The notes below the pieces were generated by a model that did not search any database, was not told the DNA's origin, and saw only the letters and a program-made list of their open reading frames with translations. Both the position numbers and the translations under genes were made by a program. DNA of 64,000 bases from Vibrio thalassae (GTDB lineage: Bacteria; Pseudomonadota; Gammaproteobacteria; Enterobacterales; Vibrionaceae): assembly GCF_900089835.1 (NCBI RefSeq), contig NZ_OANU01000045.1:36661-100660 (forward strand). Direction: 5' to 3'. Positions 46,451-54,968 of the stretch are shown here, piece by piece (position 1 is the stretch's first letter; every line of letters starts with the position of its first letter).

Positions 46451-46645
46451 GTCCTAAGGAAAAAGGTTCTGATTACTTCGGTTGCTCTAGTGGCTGGTTT
46501 GTAATCAAACTTGGTTCTTTTTGACACGACATTGCTCACATTGCTTCCAGTGTATTTATAGCTTTTTGGTTGGTTAGTCGTACTCAGGTAATGAGATAAC
46601 CTCCTCCTATTTTTGCTAGGCGACATCGATGATGTCGCTTTTTTT
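46451..46645 (+). ncRNA. ryhB: RyhB iron-responsive small RNA (long Vibrio type)
   Basis: RyhB lowers expression of iron-using proteins when iron is scarce, pairing with target mRNAs with the help of Hfq. The core CACGACATTGCTCACATT, continuing to GCTTCCAGT (46525-46551), is the same as the pairing core of E. coli RyhB. The start near 46451 is set by the promoter, and the end by a perfect hairpin GCGACATC/GATGTCGC (46620-46638) with seven T. The total of about 195 bases is roughly twice the E. coli form, as known for Vibrio cholerae. It lies just before polA. Confidence 0.9.
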
Positions 46646-47000
46646 CTGCCTAGTTATTGTGCATTATTTGAGCAGCCAAAAATAGAACATAATTCTGCAG
46701 CGATTACTTTCTGTAAAAGAAGGTTTTCCACATTGCTTGATCCTGCAAGGATCATAGTTATACACTCAGATCTGATCTAAAGTCTTTTAAAAACAAAGCA
46801 TTATAATAAACTTCTCTCCATTTTTTAGTTATCCACTTTTTGTTAAAATAACTATATAAACAGACTTATCCACAGGTGGCGGTGCGGTAATTGCCAATAT
46901 TATTCTCAAGCTGTGTATATAGACAGTGAAAGGTCGTGGCATAGTATCATCAGACGTGGCATTCTTATAGCCAATAACCTGCAATCTTGGATAATTAGAC
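46646..47000. other. Leader region upstream of polA
   Basis: Between the ryhB terminator and the polA start lie about 355 AT-rich bases. They hold two DnaA-box-like sequences: TTATCCACA at 46866-46874, a perfect match to TTATNCACA, and TTATCCACT at 46829-46837, one mismatch. No gene is evident. The polA promoter is probably here, but I cannot single it out. Confidence 0.6.
46866..46874 (+). promoter_or_regulatory. DnaA-box-like sequence upstream of polA
   Basis: TTATCCACA is a perfect DnaA R1-type box, with a one-mismatch copy (TTATCCACT) 37 bases earlier at 46829. DnaA could regulate polA here. A nine-base match can also occur by chance. Confidence 0.45.
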
Positions 47001-49799
47001 ATGGCTCATATACCAGACAACCCACTGATTCTCATTGACGGATCTTCCTATCTCTATCGAGCTTTCCACGCCTACCCAGAAACAATGAGCAATGGTGAAA
47101 TACCAACCAATGCGGTTTATGGCGTCGTTAACATGCTTAGAAGTATGATGCGTCAATTTGCTTCTGAGCGAATTGCGGTGGTGTTTGATGCGAAAGGTAA
47201 GACGTTCCGCGATGATATGTATCCGGAATACAAGGCAAACCGTCCTCCAATGCCGGATGATTTGAGATGTCAGATTGAGCCTTTGCATAATGTGATTAGA
47301 GCCATGGGTCTTCCATTGATCTGTGTACCGGGTGTGGAAGCGGATGACGTTATCGGTACCTTGGCCCATCAAGCATCGCTAGCAGGTATGCCTGTGCTGA
47401 TTAGTACCGGTGATAAAGATATGGCTCAGCTTGTAGACGACAATGTTACGTTGATCAATACCATGACCAACGTAGTGATGGATCGAGAAGGAGTGGTGGA
47501 GAAGTTTGGTATTCCACCAGAGCTTATCATCGATTATCTCGCACTTATGGGCGATAAAGTGGATAACATCCCAGGCGTCCCTGGTGTCGGTGATAAAACC
47601 GCGACGGCATTGCTTCAAGGTATTGGTGGAATCAAAGATCTTTATGAACGTCTCGATGATATCGCGCCACTTGGCTTCCGTGGCTCTAAAACCATGGTTA
47701 AGAAACTGACAGAGCATAAAGACAATGCCATGTTGTCCTATGAATTAGCGACGATTAAGCTGGACGTGGAGCTAGATTGCACTCCTGATTCTCTTTTGAA
47801 GCAGCAACCTAACGTAGATGAGCTGACCAAACTGTACGGGCAGCTGACCTTCAAGTCTTGGTTAAATGAGTTGCTTGAAGGTGGTACTGGTGAAGTGGAA
47901 GCGGTAGAGAGCAGTGCACGTAAGAGCACCGGTTCATCGGCCAGTAGCGAGCCATCTGAAATGGACACCTCACAAGTCATTATCGATCGCAGTGCCTACG
48001 AAACCATTCTAACGGAAGAGAGCTTCAACCAGTGGCTGGATAAGTTGAAATCCGCACCAGTGATCGCTTTTGATACCGAGACCGATAGCCTAGATTATAT
48101 GGTGGCAAACCTTGTTGGTCTGTCATTTGCGATTGAAGACGGCGTAGCGGCATATGTCCCTGTCGCTCATGACTATATTGGCGCACCAGAACAACTTGAT
48201 CGTCAATGGGTCCTAGAGCAGTTAAAGCCGCTATTAGAAGATGAAGCCATTGCGAAAGTTGGGCAAAATCTAAAATACGATGCGAGTGTATTAGCTCGTT
48301 ACGATATTAAACTTAAAGGCATCAAGTTTGACACCATGTTGGCATCTTACGTCTACAACAGTGTTGGTGGCAAACATGACATGGATAGCCTTGCTTTGCG
48401 CTTCTTACAACACAGTTGTATCTCATTCGAGCAAATTGCGGGCAAAGGTAAAGCGCAGCTCACCTTTAACCAGATCGATCTTGAGCAAGCCTCCCCTTAT
48501 GCGGCTGAGGATGCTGACGTGACATTCCGACTTCATCAGCGTTTGAATGCAGAGTTAGAGAAAAATGAAGCGCTGAATCGTGTTTATCAAGAGATTGAAG
48601 TACCTTTGGTGCCAGTACTTTCTCGTATTGAACGTACGGGTGTACTCATTGATGATATGTTGTTAGGTGCGCAATCGCAGGAAATCGCTGCAAGATTAGA
48701 TGAGCTTGAGCACAAAGCATTTGAGATTGCTGGACAAGAGTTCAACTTAAGCTCTCCAAAACAGCTACAAACTATTTTCTTTGAAAAAATGGGCTTACCG
48801 GTCATCAAGAAGACGCCATCAGGTGCGCCATCTACCAATGAAGAAGTATTACAAGAACTTGCACTAGATTATCCGCTGCCAAAACTGATCTTGGAACATC
48901 GCGGTTTAGCCAAGCTAAAATCGACCTATACCGATAAGCTACCGAAGATGATTAATGCAGAAACCGGTCGTGTTCATACGTCTTATCACCAAGCGGTAAC
49001 GGCGACGGGACGTTTGTCATCGACCGATCCAAACTTACAGAATATCCCAATTCGTAATGAAGAGGGGCGTCGTATTCGTCAGGCGTTTATTGCACCGCAT
49101 GGCTGGAAGATCTTGGCTGTCGACTATTCTCAAATTGAACTGAGAATCATGGCGCATTTATCTGGGGATAAAGCTCTGTTGGATGCATTCAAAAACGGTA
49201 AAGATATTCACGCAGCAACAGCGGCGGAGATCATTGGCGTTGATATTGAACAGGTGACAAGTGAACAACGTCGCCGTGCCAAAGCAATCAACTTTGGTCT
49301 TATCTATGGGATGAGTGCATTCGGGCTATCTAAGCAGTTGGGTATTCCTCGTGGTGAAGCACAGCAATATATGGATACTTACTTTGAGCGTTATCCTGGC
49401 GTGATGCAGTACATGGAAGACACGCGTGCACTTGCCGCTGAAAAAGGTTATGTGGAAACCATTTTTGGTCGCCGCTTACATCTACCAGAAATTAAGTCGC
49501 GTAATGGCATGCGTCGTAAAGCAGCGGAACGAGCGGCGATTAATGCGCCTATGCAAGGTACGGCTGCGGACATCATCAAGAAAGCGATGTTGCTTGTTGA
49601 TGAGTGGGTGCAAGCTGAGGGTGAAGGTAAAGTTAAGCTTCTTATGCAAGTACACGATGAACTGGTATTTGAAGTGGAATCGTCATCTTTGAGCGAAATT
49701 GAAAGTAAAATACAGAAATTGATGGAATCAGCAGCAGAGCTTGATGTTCCCTTGGTCGCTGAAGCTGGTCACGGCGACAACTGGGATCAGGCGCACTAG
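47001..49799 (+). CDS. polA: DNA polymerase I PolA
   Basis: PolA fills gaps and removes RNA primers during replication and repair. The 932-residue protein has all three domains. The 5'-3' exonuclease (about 1-300) has [16 protein letters not shown] and [13 protein letters not shown]. The 3'-5' proofreading domain (about 330-520) keeps [11 protein letters not shown] and the later DADV residues, so it should be active. The polymerase (about 530-932) has [39 protein letters not shown] and [12 protein letters not shown]. It lies between ryhB and spf. Confidence 0.97.
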   Translation: MAHIPDNPLILIDGSSYLYRAFHAYPETMSNGEIPTNAVYGVVNMLRSMMRQFASERIAVVFDAKGKTFRDDMYPEYKANRPPMPDDLRCQIEPLHNVIRAMGLPLICVPGVEADDVIGTLAHQASLAGMPVLISTGDKDMAQLVDDNVTLINTMTNVVMDREGVVEKFGIPPELIIDYLALMGDKVDNIPGVPGVGDKTATALLQGIGGIKDLYERLDDIAPLGFRGSKTMVKKLTEHKDNAMLSYELATIKLDVELDCTPDSLLKQQPNVDELTKLYGQLTFKSWLNELLEGGTGEVEAVESSARKSTGSSASSEPSEMDTSQVIIDRSAYETILTEESFNQWLDKLKSAPVIAFDTETDSLDYMVANLVGLSFAIEDGVAAYVPVAHDYIGAPEQLDRQWVLEQLKPLLEDEAIAKVGQNLKYDASVLARYDIKLKGIKFDTMLASYVYNSVGGKHDMDSLALRFLQHSCISFEQIAGKGKAQLTFNQIDLEQASPYAAEDADVTFRLHQRLNAELEKNEALNRVYQEIEVPLVPVLSRIERTGVLIDDMLLGAQSQEIAARLDELEHKAFEIAGQEFNLSSPKQLQTIFFEKMGLPVIKKTPSGAPSTNEEVLQELALDYPLPKLILEHRGLAKLKSTYTDKLPKMINAETGRVHTSYHQAVTATGRLSSTDPNLQNIPIRNEEGRRIRQAFIAPHGWKILAVDYSQIELRIMAHLSGDKALLDAFKNGKDIHAATAAEIIGVDIEQVTSEQRRRAKAINFGLIYGMSAFGLSKQLGIPRGEAQQYMDTYFERYPGVMQYMEDTRALAAEKGYVETIFGRRLHLPEIKSRNGMRRKAAERAAINAPMQGTAADIIKKAMLLVDEWVQAEGEGKVKLLMQVHDELVFEVESSSLSEIESKIQKLMESAAELDVPLVAEAGHGDNWDQAH

Positions 49800-49832
49800 A
49801 CAATTTTTGAGCAATTTGAGTAAATAAACATG

Positions 49833-49862
49833 AGCCATCGCACAGTCGTTGGCTTTTTTTTA
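49833..49862 (+). terminator. Terminator after polA
   Basis: AGCCA (49833-49837) pairs with TGGCT (49850-49854) and is followed by a run of eight T. The stem is short but the place, about 35 bases after the polA stop, fits. Confidence 0.65.
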
Positions 49863-49974
49863 CCATTAAAAAAGTTTTTAGACGTAAAACAGTTATGTCT
49901 ATTAACAAAACTTTCCTGAAAAAAAACTACAAAAACGGTTTCATTTTCTGACCAGTTGTTGTACATTAGAACAC

Positions 49975-50079
49975 GTAGGGTACAGAGGTAAGATGTTCTA
50001 TCTTTCAGACCTTTTGTTTCACGTTATTGGATTAGGCTGATTCAGCCGCCCCAGTCAGTATTTGACTGGGGCGTTTTTT
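49975..50079 (+). ncRNA. spf: Spot 42 small RNA
   Basis: Spot 42 is an Hfq-dependent RNA that adjusts carbon-source genes and is repressed by cAMP-CRP in E. coli. The first 40 or so bases (from GTAGGGTACAGAGG at 49975) and the final hairpin (GCCCCAGTCA/TGACTGGGGC with TTTTTT, ending near 50079) are almost identical to the E. coli molecule. A -10 (TACATT, 49962-49967) lies eight bases before the start. It is downstream of polA, as in enterobacteria. Confidence 0.95.
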
Positions 50080-50440
50080 CTTGTGGCAAAGAAAATTTTA
50101 TCCGTAGCAATCTTTCCGAAATTTCTCGTTACTTTTCTTCGATTTTTACGTAAATTTCCCATTCAAATTGTAATTTAACGACCTTCACAATCTTGATAAT
50201 TTACACATAGAACTAAGCGCGCTATCGAGCTTGGTGGATTTCTTATAACTATATGAAAAATAAAGAATAGGTTGAGGGTTTTTACGGTGGGGATTGAAGG
50301 TGGTGGAGAAGATTAGCTCACATTTTGCGGAGTAGGTAATTGAATTATCAACGAAGTTGATAGATTCTTTTTGCAAACAATAACTAAATCTTCTCTCTCC
50401 CATTGCCCTGCCAGGATGGCGGGGAGTTTTGTTTCGGGGC
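50080..50440. other. Intergenic region between spf and engB with a possible RNA
   Basis: These 361 bases have no credible protein gene. They contain a hairpin TATCAAC/GTTGATA (50346-50362) followed by T-rich sequence, and a strong plus-strand terminator at 50406-50434. Since engB reads on the minus strand and spf already has its own terminator, a plus-strand transcript starting somewhere after 50080 is suggested. Confidence 0.5.
50406..50434 (+). terminator. Orphan rho-independent terminator before the engB 3' end
   Basis: CCCTGCCA (50406-50413), loop GGA and TGGCGGGG (50417-50424), then AGTTTTGTTT, form an intrinsic terminator on the plus strand with one G-T wobble. No annotated plus-strand gene ends here. 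On the minus strand there is no T-run, so it is not the engB terminator. Confidence 0.65.
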
Positions 50441-51091
50441 TTACTCTTCTTCGATATCGTTGTTGATATCGTCTTCTAACATTTCAAATGCTGGAGCGAA
50501 CCATGTATCCAGTTTGTTGCGCAGTTGATCAACACCGATTCCTTTTAATGAGGAGAAGGCGTCTACTTGAACATCGCCACCAAATGCTAGCGCTGATTCA
50601 CGAATTTTAAGCACTTGAGCTTTACGCGCCCCACTTTTGAGCTTGTCCGCTTTCGTTAACAGTACTTGCACCGGAATGTGCGATTCTACCGCCCATTGAA
50701 TAAGTTGTTGGTCGAGATCTTTCATTGGGTGTCTAATATCCATTAACACCACTAGACCTTTTAAACACTTGCGTTTTTGTAAGTACTCACCCAGTGACTT
50801 TTGCCACTTCTTCTTCATCTCTAGAGGTACTTGAGCAAAGCCGTATCCAGGTAAGTCAACAATATGACAGCCTTCGTCAACCTTAAATAAGTTGATAAGT
50901 TGAGTACGACCAGGAGTTTTACTGGTTTTAGCCAGAGCTCGTTGATTCGTTAAACGATTTAGTGAACTGGATTTACCTGCATTGGAGCGTCCTGCAAACG
51001 CGATTTCGATTCCTTCATCTTCTGGCAAGTGACGAATATCTGGTGCACTTGTTATGAAATGCGTGTTTTGATAATGAATTTTTACGCTCAC
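50441..51091 (-). CDS. engB: Ribosome biogenesis GTPase EngB (YsxC/YihA)
   Basis: EngB is an essential GTPase for assembly of the large ribosomal subunit. A GTG at 51091 with GGAG six bases before it gives 216 residues starting with a [11 protein letters not shown] sequence. The frame is open to 51178, but those 29 extra residues are not part of the family. GTP-binding motifs are GRSNAGKSS (G1), DLPGYGFA (G3) and LTKADKL (G4). The C-terminus is acidic. It lies divergent from the cytochrome c4 gene. Confidence 0.94.
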   Translation of the reverse strand: MSVKIHYQNTHFITSAPDIRHLPEDEGIEIAFAGRSNAGKSSSLNRLTNQRALAKTSKTPGRTQLINLFKVDEGCHIVDLPGYGFAQVPLEMKKKWQKSLGEYLQKRKCLKGLVVLMDIRHPMKDLDQQLIQWAVESHIPVQVLLTKADKLKSGARKAQVLKIRESALAFGGDVQVDAFSSLKGIGVDQLRNKLDTWFAPAFEMLEDDINNDIEEE

Positions 51092-51298
51092 TGTTAACTC
51101 CATCTCGACTTTGTGTAGTCGATTGATTACTTTTTTGTGAAATTGTGTAAAATAACCGTGCTCGGCATATGGCCACACATTGTACCATGAACGGTATTAA
51201 TTGCCCGTGTTACCTCACTTTGTCCTTTTGGCACCGGTTTGTAGGGTCGTACGAGGCGTATAGTGGTACTGGAAGCTTAATAATTATAATGGAATGTC

Positions 51299-51916
51299 AT
51301 GAAAAAATTAGCGCTAATCTTGAGTCTTGTAGTCAGCTGCTCAGTATGGGCCCAAGGCGATATTGAAGCTGGTAAAGCAAAATCCCAAACCTGTGTTGCG
51401 TGTCATGGAACTGATGGTAACAGTCAGTTGACTATGTACCCTAGCATTGCTGGTCAACACGCCAAATATATTGAAAAACAACTAAAAGATCTGAAACTCG
51501 GCATGACGAGTAGCGGTAAGCAAGGTCGTTACGATCCAGTGATGAGTGGTATGGCTATGCCACTCACGGAACAAGATATGGCAGATTTGGCTGCGTACTA
51601 CTCTTCAATGCCTCTAGCTCCTAATAGTACGCCTGAAAATGTCGTTGACCAAGGCAAAGTGCTGTACATGGCAGGCGACTCTGAACGTGGTATCACGGCT
51701 TGTATTGCTTGTCATGGCCCTCGTGGTAATGGTACAGAGCTGTCTGGTTTCCCTAAGATTTCAGGTCAGCATGCCGAATATGTGAAAGCTCAATTAGAAA
51801 AATTCCGCAGCGGTGATCGTGCTAATGATATGAACGCTATGATGCGTGATATCGCTAAGAAGCTGAATGATGATGATATCGACACTCTATCTAAGTATGT
51901 AGGCGGTCTACACTAA
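51299..51916 (+). CDS. Cytochrome c4, di-haem periplasmic
   Basis: This 205-residue exported protein has a signal peptide (MKKLALILSLVVSCSVWA) and two cytochrome c domains. The haem-binding sites are CVACH (32-36) and CIACH (135-139). Axial methionines are likely in the YDPVMSGMAMPLTEQD segment of domain one and around NDMNAMMRDIAKKLND in domain two. Cytochrome c4 passes electrons towards terminal oxidases. It is divergent from engB, with GGAATGTC-type sequence before the ATG, and has its own terminator. Confidence 0.95.
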   Translation: MKKLALILSLVVSCSVWAQGDIEAGKAKSQTCVACHGTDGNSQLTMYPSIAGQHAKYIEKQLKDLKLGMTSSGKQGRYDPVMSGMAMPLTEQDMADLAAYYSSMPLAPNSTPENVVDQGKVLYMAGDSERGITACIACHGPRGNGTELSGFPKISGQHAEYVKAQLEKFRSGDRANDMNAMMRDIAKKLNDDDIDTLSKYVGGLH

Positions 51917-51978
51917 TCCAATTCAACGTTGCAACAACTTAGCAGCCCAACCATAGTTTCTTTATGCCAAACCGAGCG

Positions 51979-52016
51979 AACAATGCTCCTTCGAATGAAG
52001 GGGCATTGTTGTTTTT
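51979..52016 (+). terminator. Rho-independent terminator of cytochrome c4 gene
   Basis: AACAATGC (51979-51986) pairs with GCATTGTT (52003-52010), with CCTTC/GAAGG adding to the stem, and GTTTTT follows. Confidence 0.85.
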
Positions 52017-52130
52017 GGTGACTTATCTCACTAGTCGGTCGTTAAGCGTGTCGCTCTCATTGTTCTATTTGGCTGATGAGGTTGTGAGAGATTTGCCATA
52101 CTTGCTGTCACTAAATTGCCTGTCATTGTT

Positions 52131-52230
52131 TGTAAGTGTTTGAAATTAATGTTTTTAGTTTGTTTTTCTGTAAAGGCAACATGAAAAAAAGTGCTCTGCA
52201 GGTTGTTTTCAATTCGCGCTCAGGTAAATT
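52131..52230 (+). promoter_or_regulatory. Promoter region of the CsrB-type RNA
   Basis: TTGTTT (-35, 52203-52208), 16 bases and TAAATT (-10, 52225-52230) precede the likely start at 52238. Further up, TGTAAG at 52131-52136 is a half-site like those bound by the UvrY/VarA response regulators in front of csr RNAs. The other half is poorly kept. Confidence 0.5.
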
Positions 52231-52237
52231 ATCTCTT

Positions 52238-52575
52238 GTCGACAGGAAGTAGACACACGGATTTCAGACCAAGATGGTTTTCATGGATGTCTAACTAGGA
52301 TAGTTAGAGAAAGCGCAACGGATTGGCTTGCACTAGGAGTGTAAGCGGATAAGGATGGTCAACTTTTCTCAGGACGAGAACATAGATGGACAGGGTTTAG
52401 GAAGAACTCGCGCAAATGGCTTTGCTAGGGAACGCGAAAACGCATCAGGATGATGACAAACAAGAATTAGCAGTGGAAGCACAAATAACAAACGGATATT
52501 TGTGAAGCGTCAAAAGATGCTAACAGTTTCGCCGAATGGCGATAGAAAGCGACAGGTCTTCCTGTCGCTTTTTTT
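52238..52575 (+). ncRNA. CsrB-family small RNA that titrates CsrA
   Basis: CsrB-type RNAs soak up the RNA-binding regulator CsrA. This transcript of about 338 bases has some fifteen GGA motifs, several in the preferred AGGA or AGGAT setting, such as CTAGGATAG, CAGGACG and CAGGATGATG. Its start GTCGACAGGAAGT resembles the start of E. coli CsrB. It ends in a strong terminator, AGCGACAGG/CCTGTCGCT plus seven T (52548-52575). No protein frame is credible here. Vibrios have several csr RNAs (csrB, csrC, csrD); I cannot tell which one this is. It probably responds to VarS/VarA (inference). Confidence 0.88.
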
Positions 52576-52595
52576 ACGTCTGCGCACAAGTTAAA

Positions 52596-52644
52596 TGACA
52601 TTAGTTATCATTTGTCTTGTTAAGTTAATTGATATCGATTATCA
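52596..52644 (+). promoter_or_regulatory. Two Fur boxes upstream of the LCM-type methyltransferase gene
   Basis: TGACATTAGTTATCA (52596-52610) and TGATATCGATTATCA (52630-52644) each resemble the 7-1-7 Fur site TGATAATNATTATCA; the second fits it at all but about two positions. They lie 25-75 bases before the start at 52670 and overlap the expected promoter, which implies iron repression. Confidence 0.75.
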
Positions 52645-52669
52645 TTTGTGCTCTTTCGGAGGGTGGAAC

Positions 52670-53482
52670 ATGAAAAATCAAACGAGTCGTGAGTCAGAGC
52701 ATTTTGATGTGCCAACTAAGTTGCTTCGACCTCTTTGGTTTCGAAGTCGCGAAAGCCTGTTAGATGATGGCATTATTTATGACCCTATTGCAGCTCATGC
52801 TTGCCGTCGTTGTCATCTTGCCCCCGAATGTCTTACTGGTAATGTAGACCAAAGCCAGCTTCTCTACGCCACTCTGACGCAAATTTGTGATCTGCAAGTT
52901 AAACGCTTTTTAGAAACTAACCCCGATGGTTGGGTAATTAATGTTGGAGCACGACTCGATACCCGATTCTACCGCCTTGATAATGGTCGTTGCCATTGGG
53001 TTGAAGTGGACACCAATGAACACCTAGTGTGGCGACAACGATTGTTCCACAAGAGTGAGCGTTACCAGCTAAAGTGTGGCTCTATTGATGATATGAGCTG
53101 GCTTCATTCGTTGTCGGTTCCCAATGACAGGCCTGTACTAGTGGTTTGTGAGCAGGCTCTTCTAGAACGCAGAGAAAACCGAATTGCACACTTTATCCAA
53201 TCTATCGGTTGTTATTTTCAACATGCTCAGGCATGTGTGGTATTGGCTGGTGATTTGACGACCTCGCGCCTAGGTAAAAAGATGGGCTGTGAGCGTTATC
53301 AACATGGTTTGCGTCGTCCCACAGAGCGATTGTTGAACTGGCTGCCATGGATTCATAAAGTGTCACTCCTTTCACCTATTGACCAACACTGTCAGCGTTG
53401 GTCGAAGTGGCAGCGCATCATCGCAAAACTGCCGCTATATAAACATCGATTAACACCGAACGTGATTAATGTTGAATGGTAA
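52670..53482 (+). CDS. LCM-family class I methyltransferase, probably iron-regulated
   Basis: This 270-residue protein resembles the leucine carboxyl methyltransferase (PPM1/LCM) family of S-adenosylmethionine enzymes. WVINVGARLDTRFYRLDN (about 86-103) matches the family's vxlGaGlDtrayRl motif, and HWVEVDTNE (about 107-115) matches the following acidic motif. It begins at 52670 with GGAGGG upstream; the frame is open to 52595 but that would run through the Fur boxes. Bacterial members methylate small molecules, often natural products; this substrate is unknown. The upstream Fur boxes predict expression in low iron. A terminator separates it from the MATE gene. Confidence 0.8.
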   Translation: MKNQTSRESEHFDVPTKLLRPLWFRSRESLLDDGIIYDPIAAHACRRCHLAPECLTGNVDQSQLLYATLTQICDLQVKRFLETNPDGWVINVGARLDTRFYRLDNGRCHWVEVDTNEHLVWRQRLFHKSERYQLKCGSIDDMSWLHSLSVPNDRPVLVVCEQALLERRENRIAHFIQSIGCYFQHAQACVVLAGDLTTSRLGKKMGCERYQHGLRRPTERLLNWLPWIHKVSLLSPIDQHCQRWSKWQRIIAKLPLYKHRLTPNVINVEW

Positions 53483-53533
53483 GAGTAGGAACCGAAGGTC
53501 AATTAACGCTACTATAGTCCCAACTATTTTTTA

Positions 53534-53568
53534 ACCACCACTATAGTTTCTATGGTGGTGTTGTTTTT
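53534..53568 (+). terminator. Terminator between the methyltransferase and MATE genes
   Basis: ACCACCA (53534-53540) pairs with TGGTGGT (53553-53559) and is followed by GTTGTTTTT. It also sits right in front of the MATE start, so the two genes are probably expressed separately or with partial read-through. Confidence 0.72.
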
Positions 53569-53577
53569 GGGGTCTGC

Positions 53578-54924
53578 GTGTTTCGACAATATTTCTCTAC
53601 TCTGTCCAATCTTGAACTTCATCGTCGGGTCTTGCTATTAGCCATTCCCATGGTGCTTTCGAATATTACCGTGCCGCTTCTTGGGTTAGTGGATGCCGCA
53701 GTTATTGGTCATTTAGAGCATTCTTGGTATCTCGGAGGCGTGGCACTCGGTAGCACGATGATCAGTGTGACCTTTTGGCTACTCGGCTTTCTTAGAATGT
53801 CGACAACTGGGCTGACAGCTCAATCTTTTGGTGCTCAGGATAATCGACAGCTAGCCTTAGTATTTTTGCAGGGAACACTGATGGCGTTGAGCTTTGCGTT
53901 GGTATTTTTATTGCTGCACAGCGTCATCGCCGATCTTGTCTTCTCATTGAGTAGTGCTAGTGAGGATGTGAAATACTATGGTCACCAGTATTTTTCGATC
54001 CGTGCTTGGAGTGCGCCCGCGTCACTACTCAACTTTGTACTACTGGGTTGGTTGCTAGGCACACAAAATGCCAAAGCACCGATGTGGATGGTCATTATCA
54101 CCAATGTCGTCAACATTGCGCTTGATGTGCTTTTTGTTATTGGATTTGGCTGGAAAGTCGAAGGGGCGGCGTTAGCATCTGTGCTCGCCGATTACTCGGG
54201 TTGTGCTTTCGGACTCTGGTGTGTATGGCGCACTTGGAGCCACTGCAAGTTACCTGCTATACGCTCTTTGCTGTCCGATGTCGCCAGTGATATTGGTCGG
54301 TTTGTAAAACTGAACCGAGATATTTTCTTACGCTCTCTCTGCCTACAAGCTACGTTTAGCTTTATGACCTTCCAAGGGGCGGCTTTTGGTGATGACATTG
54401 TGGCTGCTAACGCTGTGTTGATGAGCTTTTTAATGATCATCTCTTATGGCATGGATGGTTTTGCTTATGCGATGGAAGCCATGGTCGGAAAGGCGATAGG
54501 TGCAAAGAGTCGAACCGCGCTGACTGAGTCACTGCTAGCGACCTTCTTTTGGAGTGTGATTATTTGTAGTGGTCTTACATTGGTCTTTATGGTGTGGGGC
54601 AGCAATTTGATTGGCTTAATCACCACTATTCCAAATGTGCAGCAACAAGCGTCGGTGTTCTTACCATGGTTGGTCGCTATGCCTTTGGTGTCGATGTGGT
54701 GTTTTTTGTTTGATGGCATCTTTATTGGCGCAACTAAAGGTCGAGACATGAGAAACAGTATGTTTGTTGCGACCTGTAGCTTCTTTACCATTTTCTACAT
54801 AACAAGTGGAATGGGTAACCATGCACTTTGGTTAGCCATGTTGAGTTTTATGGGAATGAGGGGCTTTGGGTTAGCCATGATCTTTTTGCATCAATGGCGC
54901 AGCAAAACCTTCCTCGAAGCCTAA
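53578..54924 (+). CDS. MATE-family exporter (DinF type)
   Basis: This 448-residue membrane protein has about twelve helices in two halves, the MATE layout. DinF-type signatures include LAIPMVLSNITVPLLGLVDA (about 21-40), SFWLLGFLRMSTTGLTAQSF-like residues near 76, and GMDGFAYAMEAMVGKAIGAK (about 293-312). MATE pumps export cationic drugs or metabolites in exchange for sodium or protons. It uses a GTG start with GGGG upstream. Its place after the iron-regulated methyltransferase gene could be coincidence. Confidence 0.88.
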   Translation: MFRQYFSTLSNLELHRRVLLLAIPMVLSNITVPLLGLVDAAVIGHLEHSWYLGGVALGSTMISVTFWLLGFLRMSTTGLTAQSFGAQDNRQLALVFLQGTLMALSFALVFLLLHSVIADLVFSLSSASEDVKYYGHQYFSIRAWSAPASLLNFVLLGWLLGTQNAKAPMWMVIITNVVNIALDVLFVIGFGWKVEGAALASVLADYSGCAFGLWCVWRTWSHCKLPAIRSLLSDVASDIGRFVKLNRDIFLRSLCLQATFSFMTFQGAAFGDDIVAANAVLMSFLMIISYGMDGFAYAMEAMVGKAIGAKSRTALTESLLATFFWSVIICSGLTLVFMVWGSNLIGLITTIPNVQQQASVFLPWLVAMPLVSMWCFLFDGIFIGATKGRDMRNSMFVATCSFFTIFYITSGMGNHALWLAMLSFMGMRGFGLAMIFLHQWRSKTFLEA

Positions 54925-54952
54925 AAAAGGCGGCTATGAAGCCGCTTTTTCT
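54925..54952. terminator. Bidirectional terminator between MATE gene and sthA
   Basis: GCGGCT (54930-54935), loop ATGA and AGCCGC (54940-54945) with an A-run on the left and a T-run on the right serve both convergent genes. Confidence 0.88.
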
Positions 54953-54968
54953 ATACTTTCGCTAAACA

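Noticed and set aside
46444..46626. Minus-strand open frame of 60 codons across ryhB
   Set aside because: It is antisense to a clear RNA gene with promoter, core and terminator and has no ribosome site.
52595..52669. Longer start of the LCM-type methyltransferase
   Set aside because: The extension would encode a hydrophobic stretch that overlaps both Fur boxes and has no ribosome site. GGAGGG supports the start at 52670.
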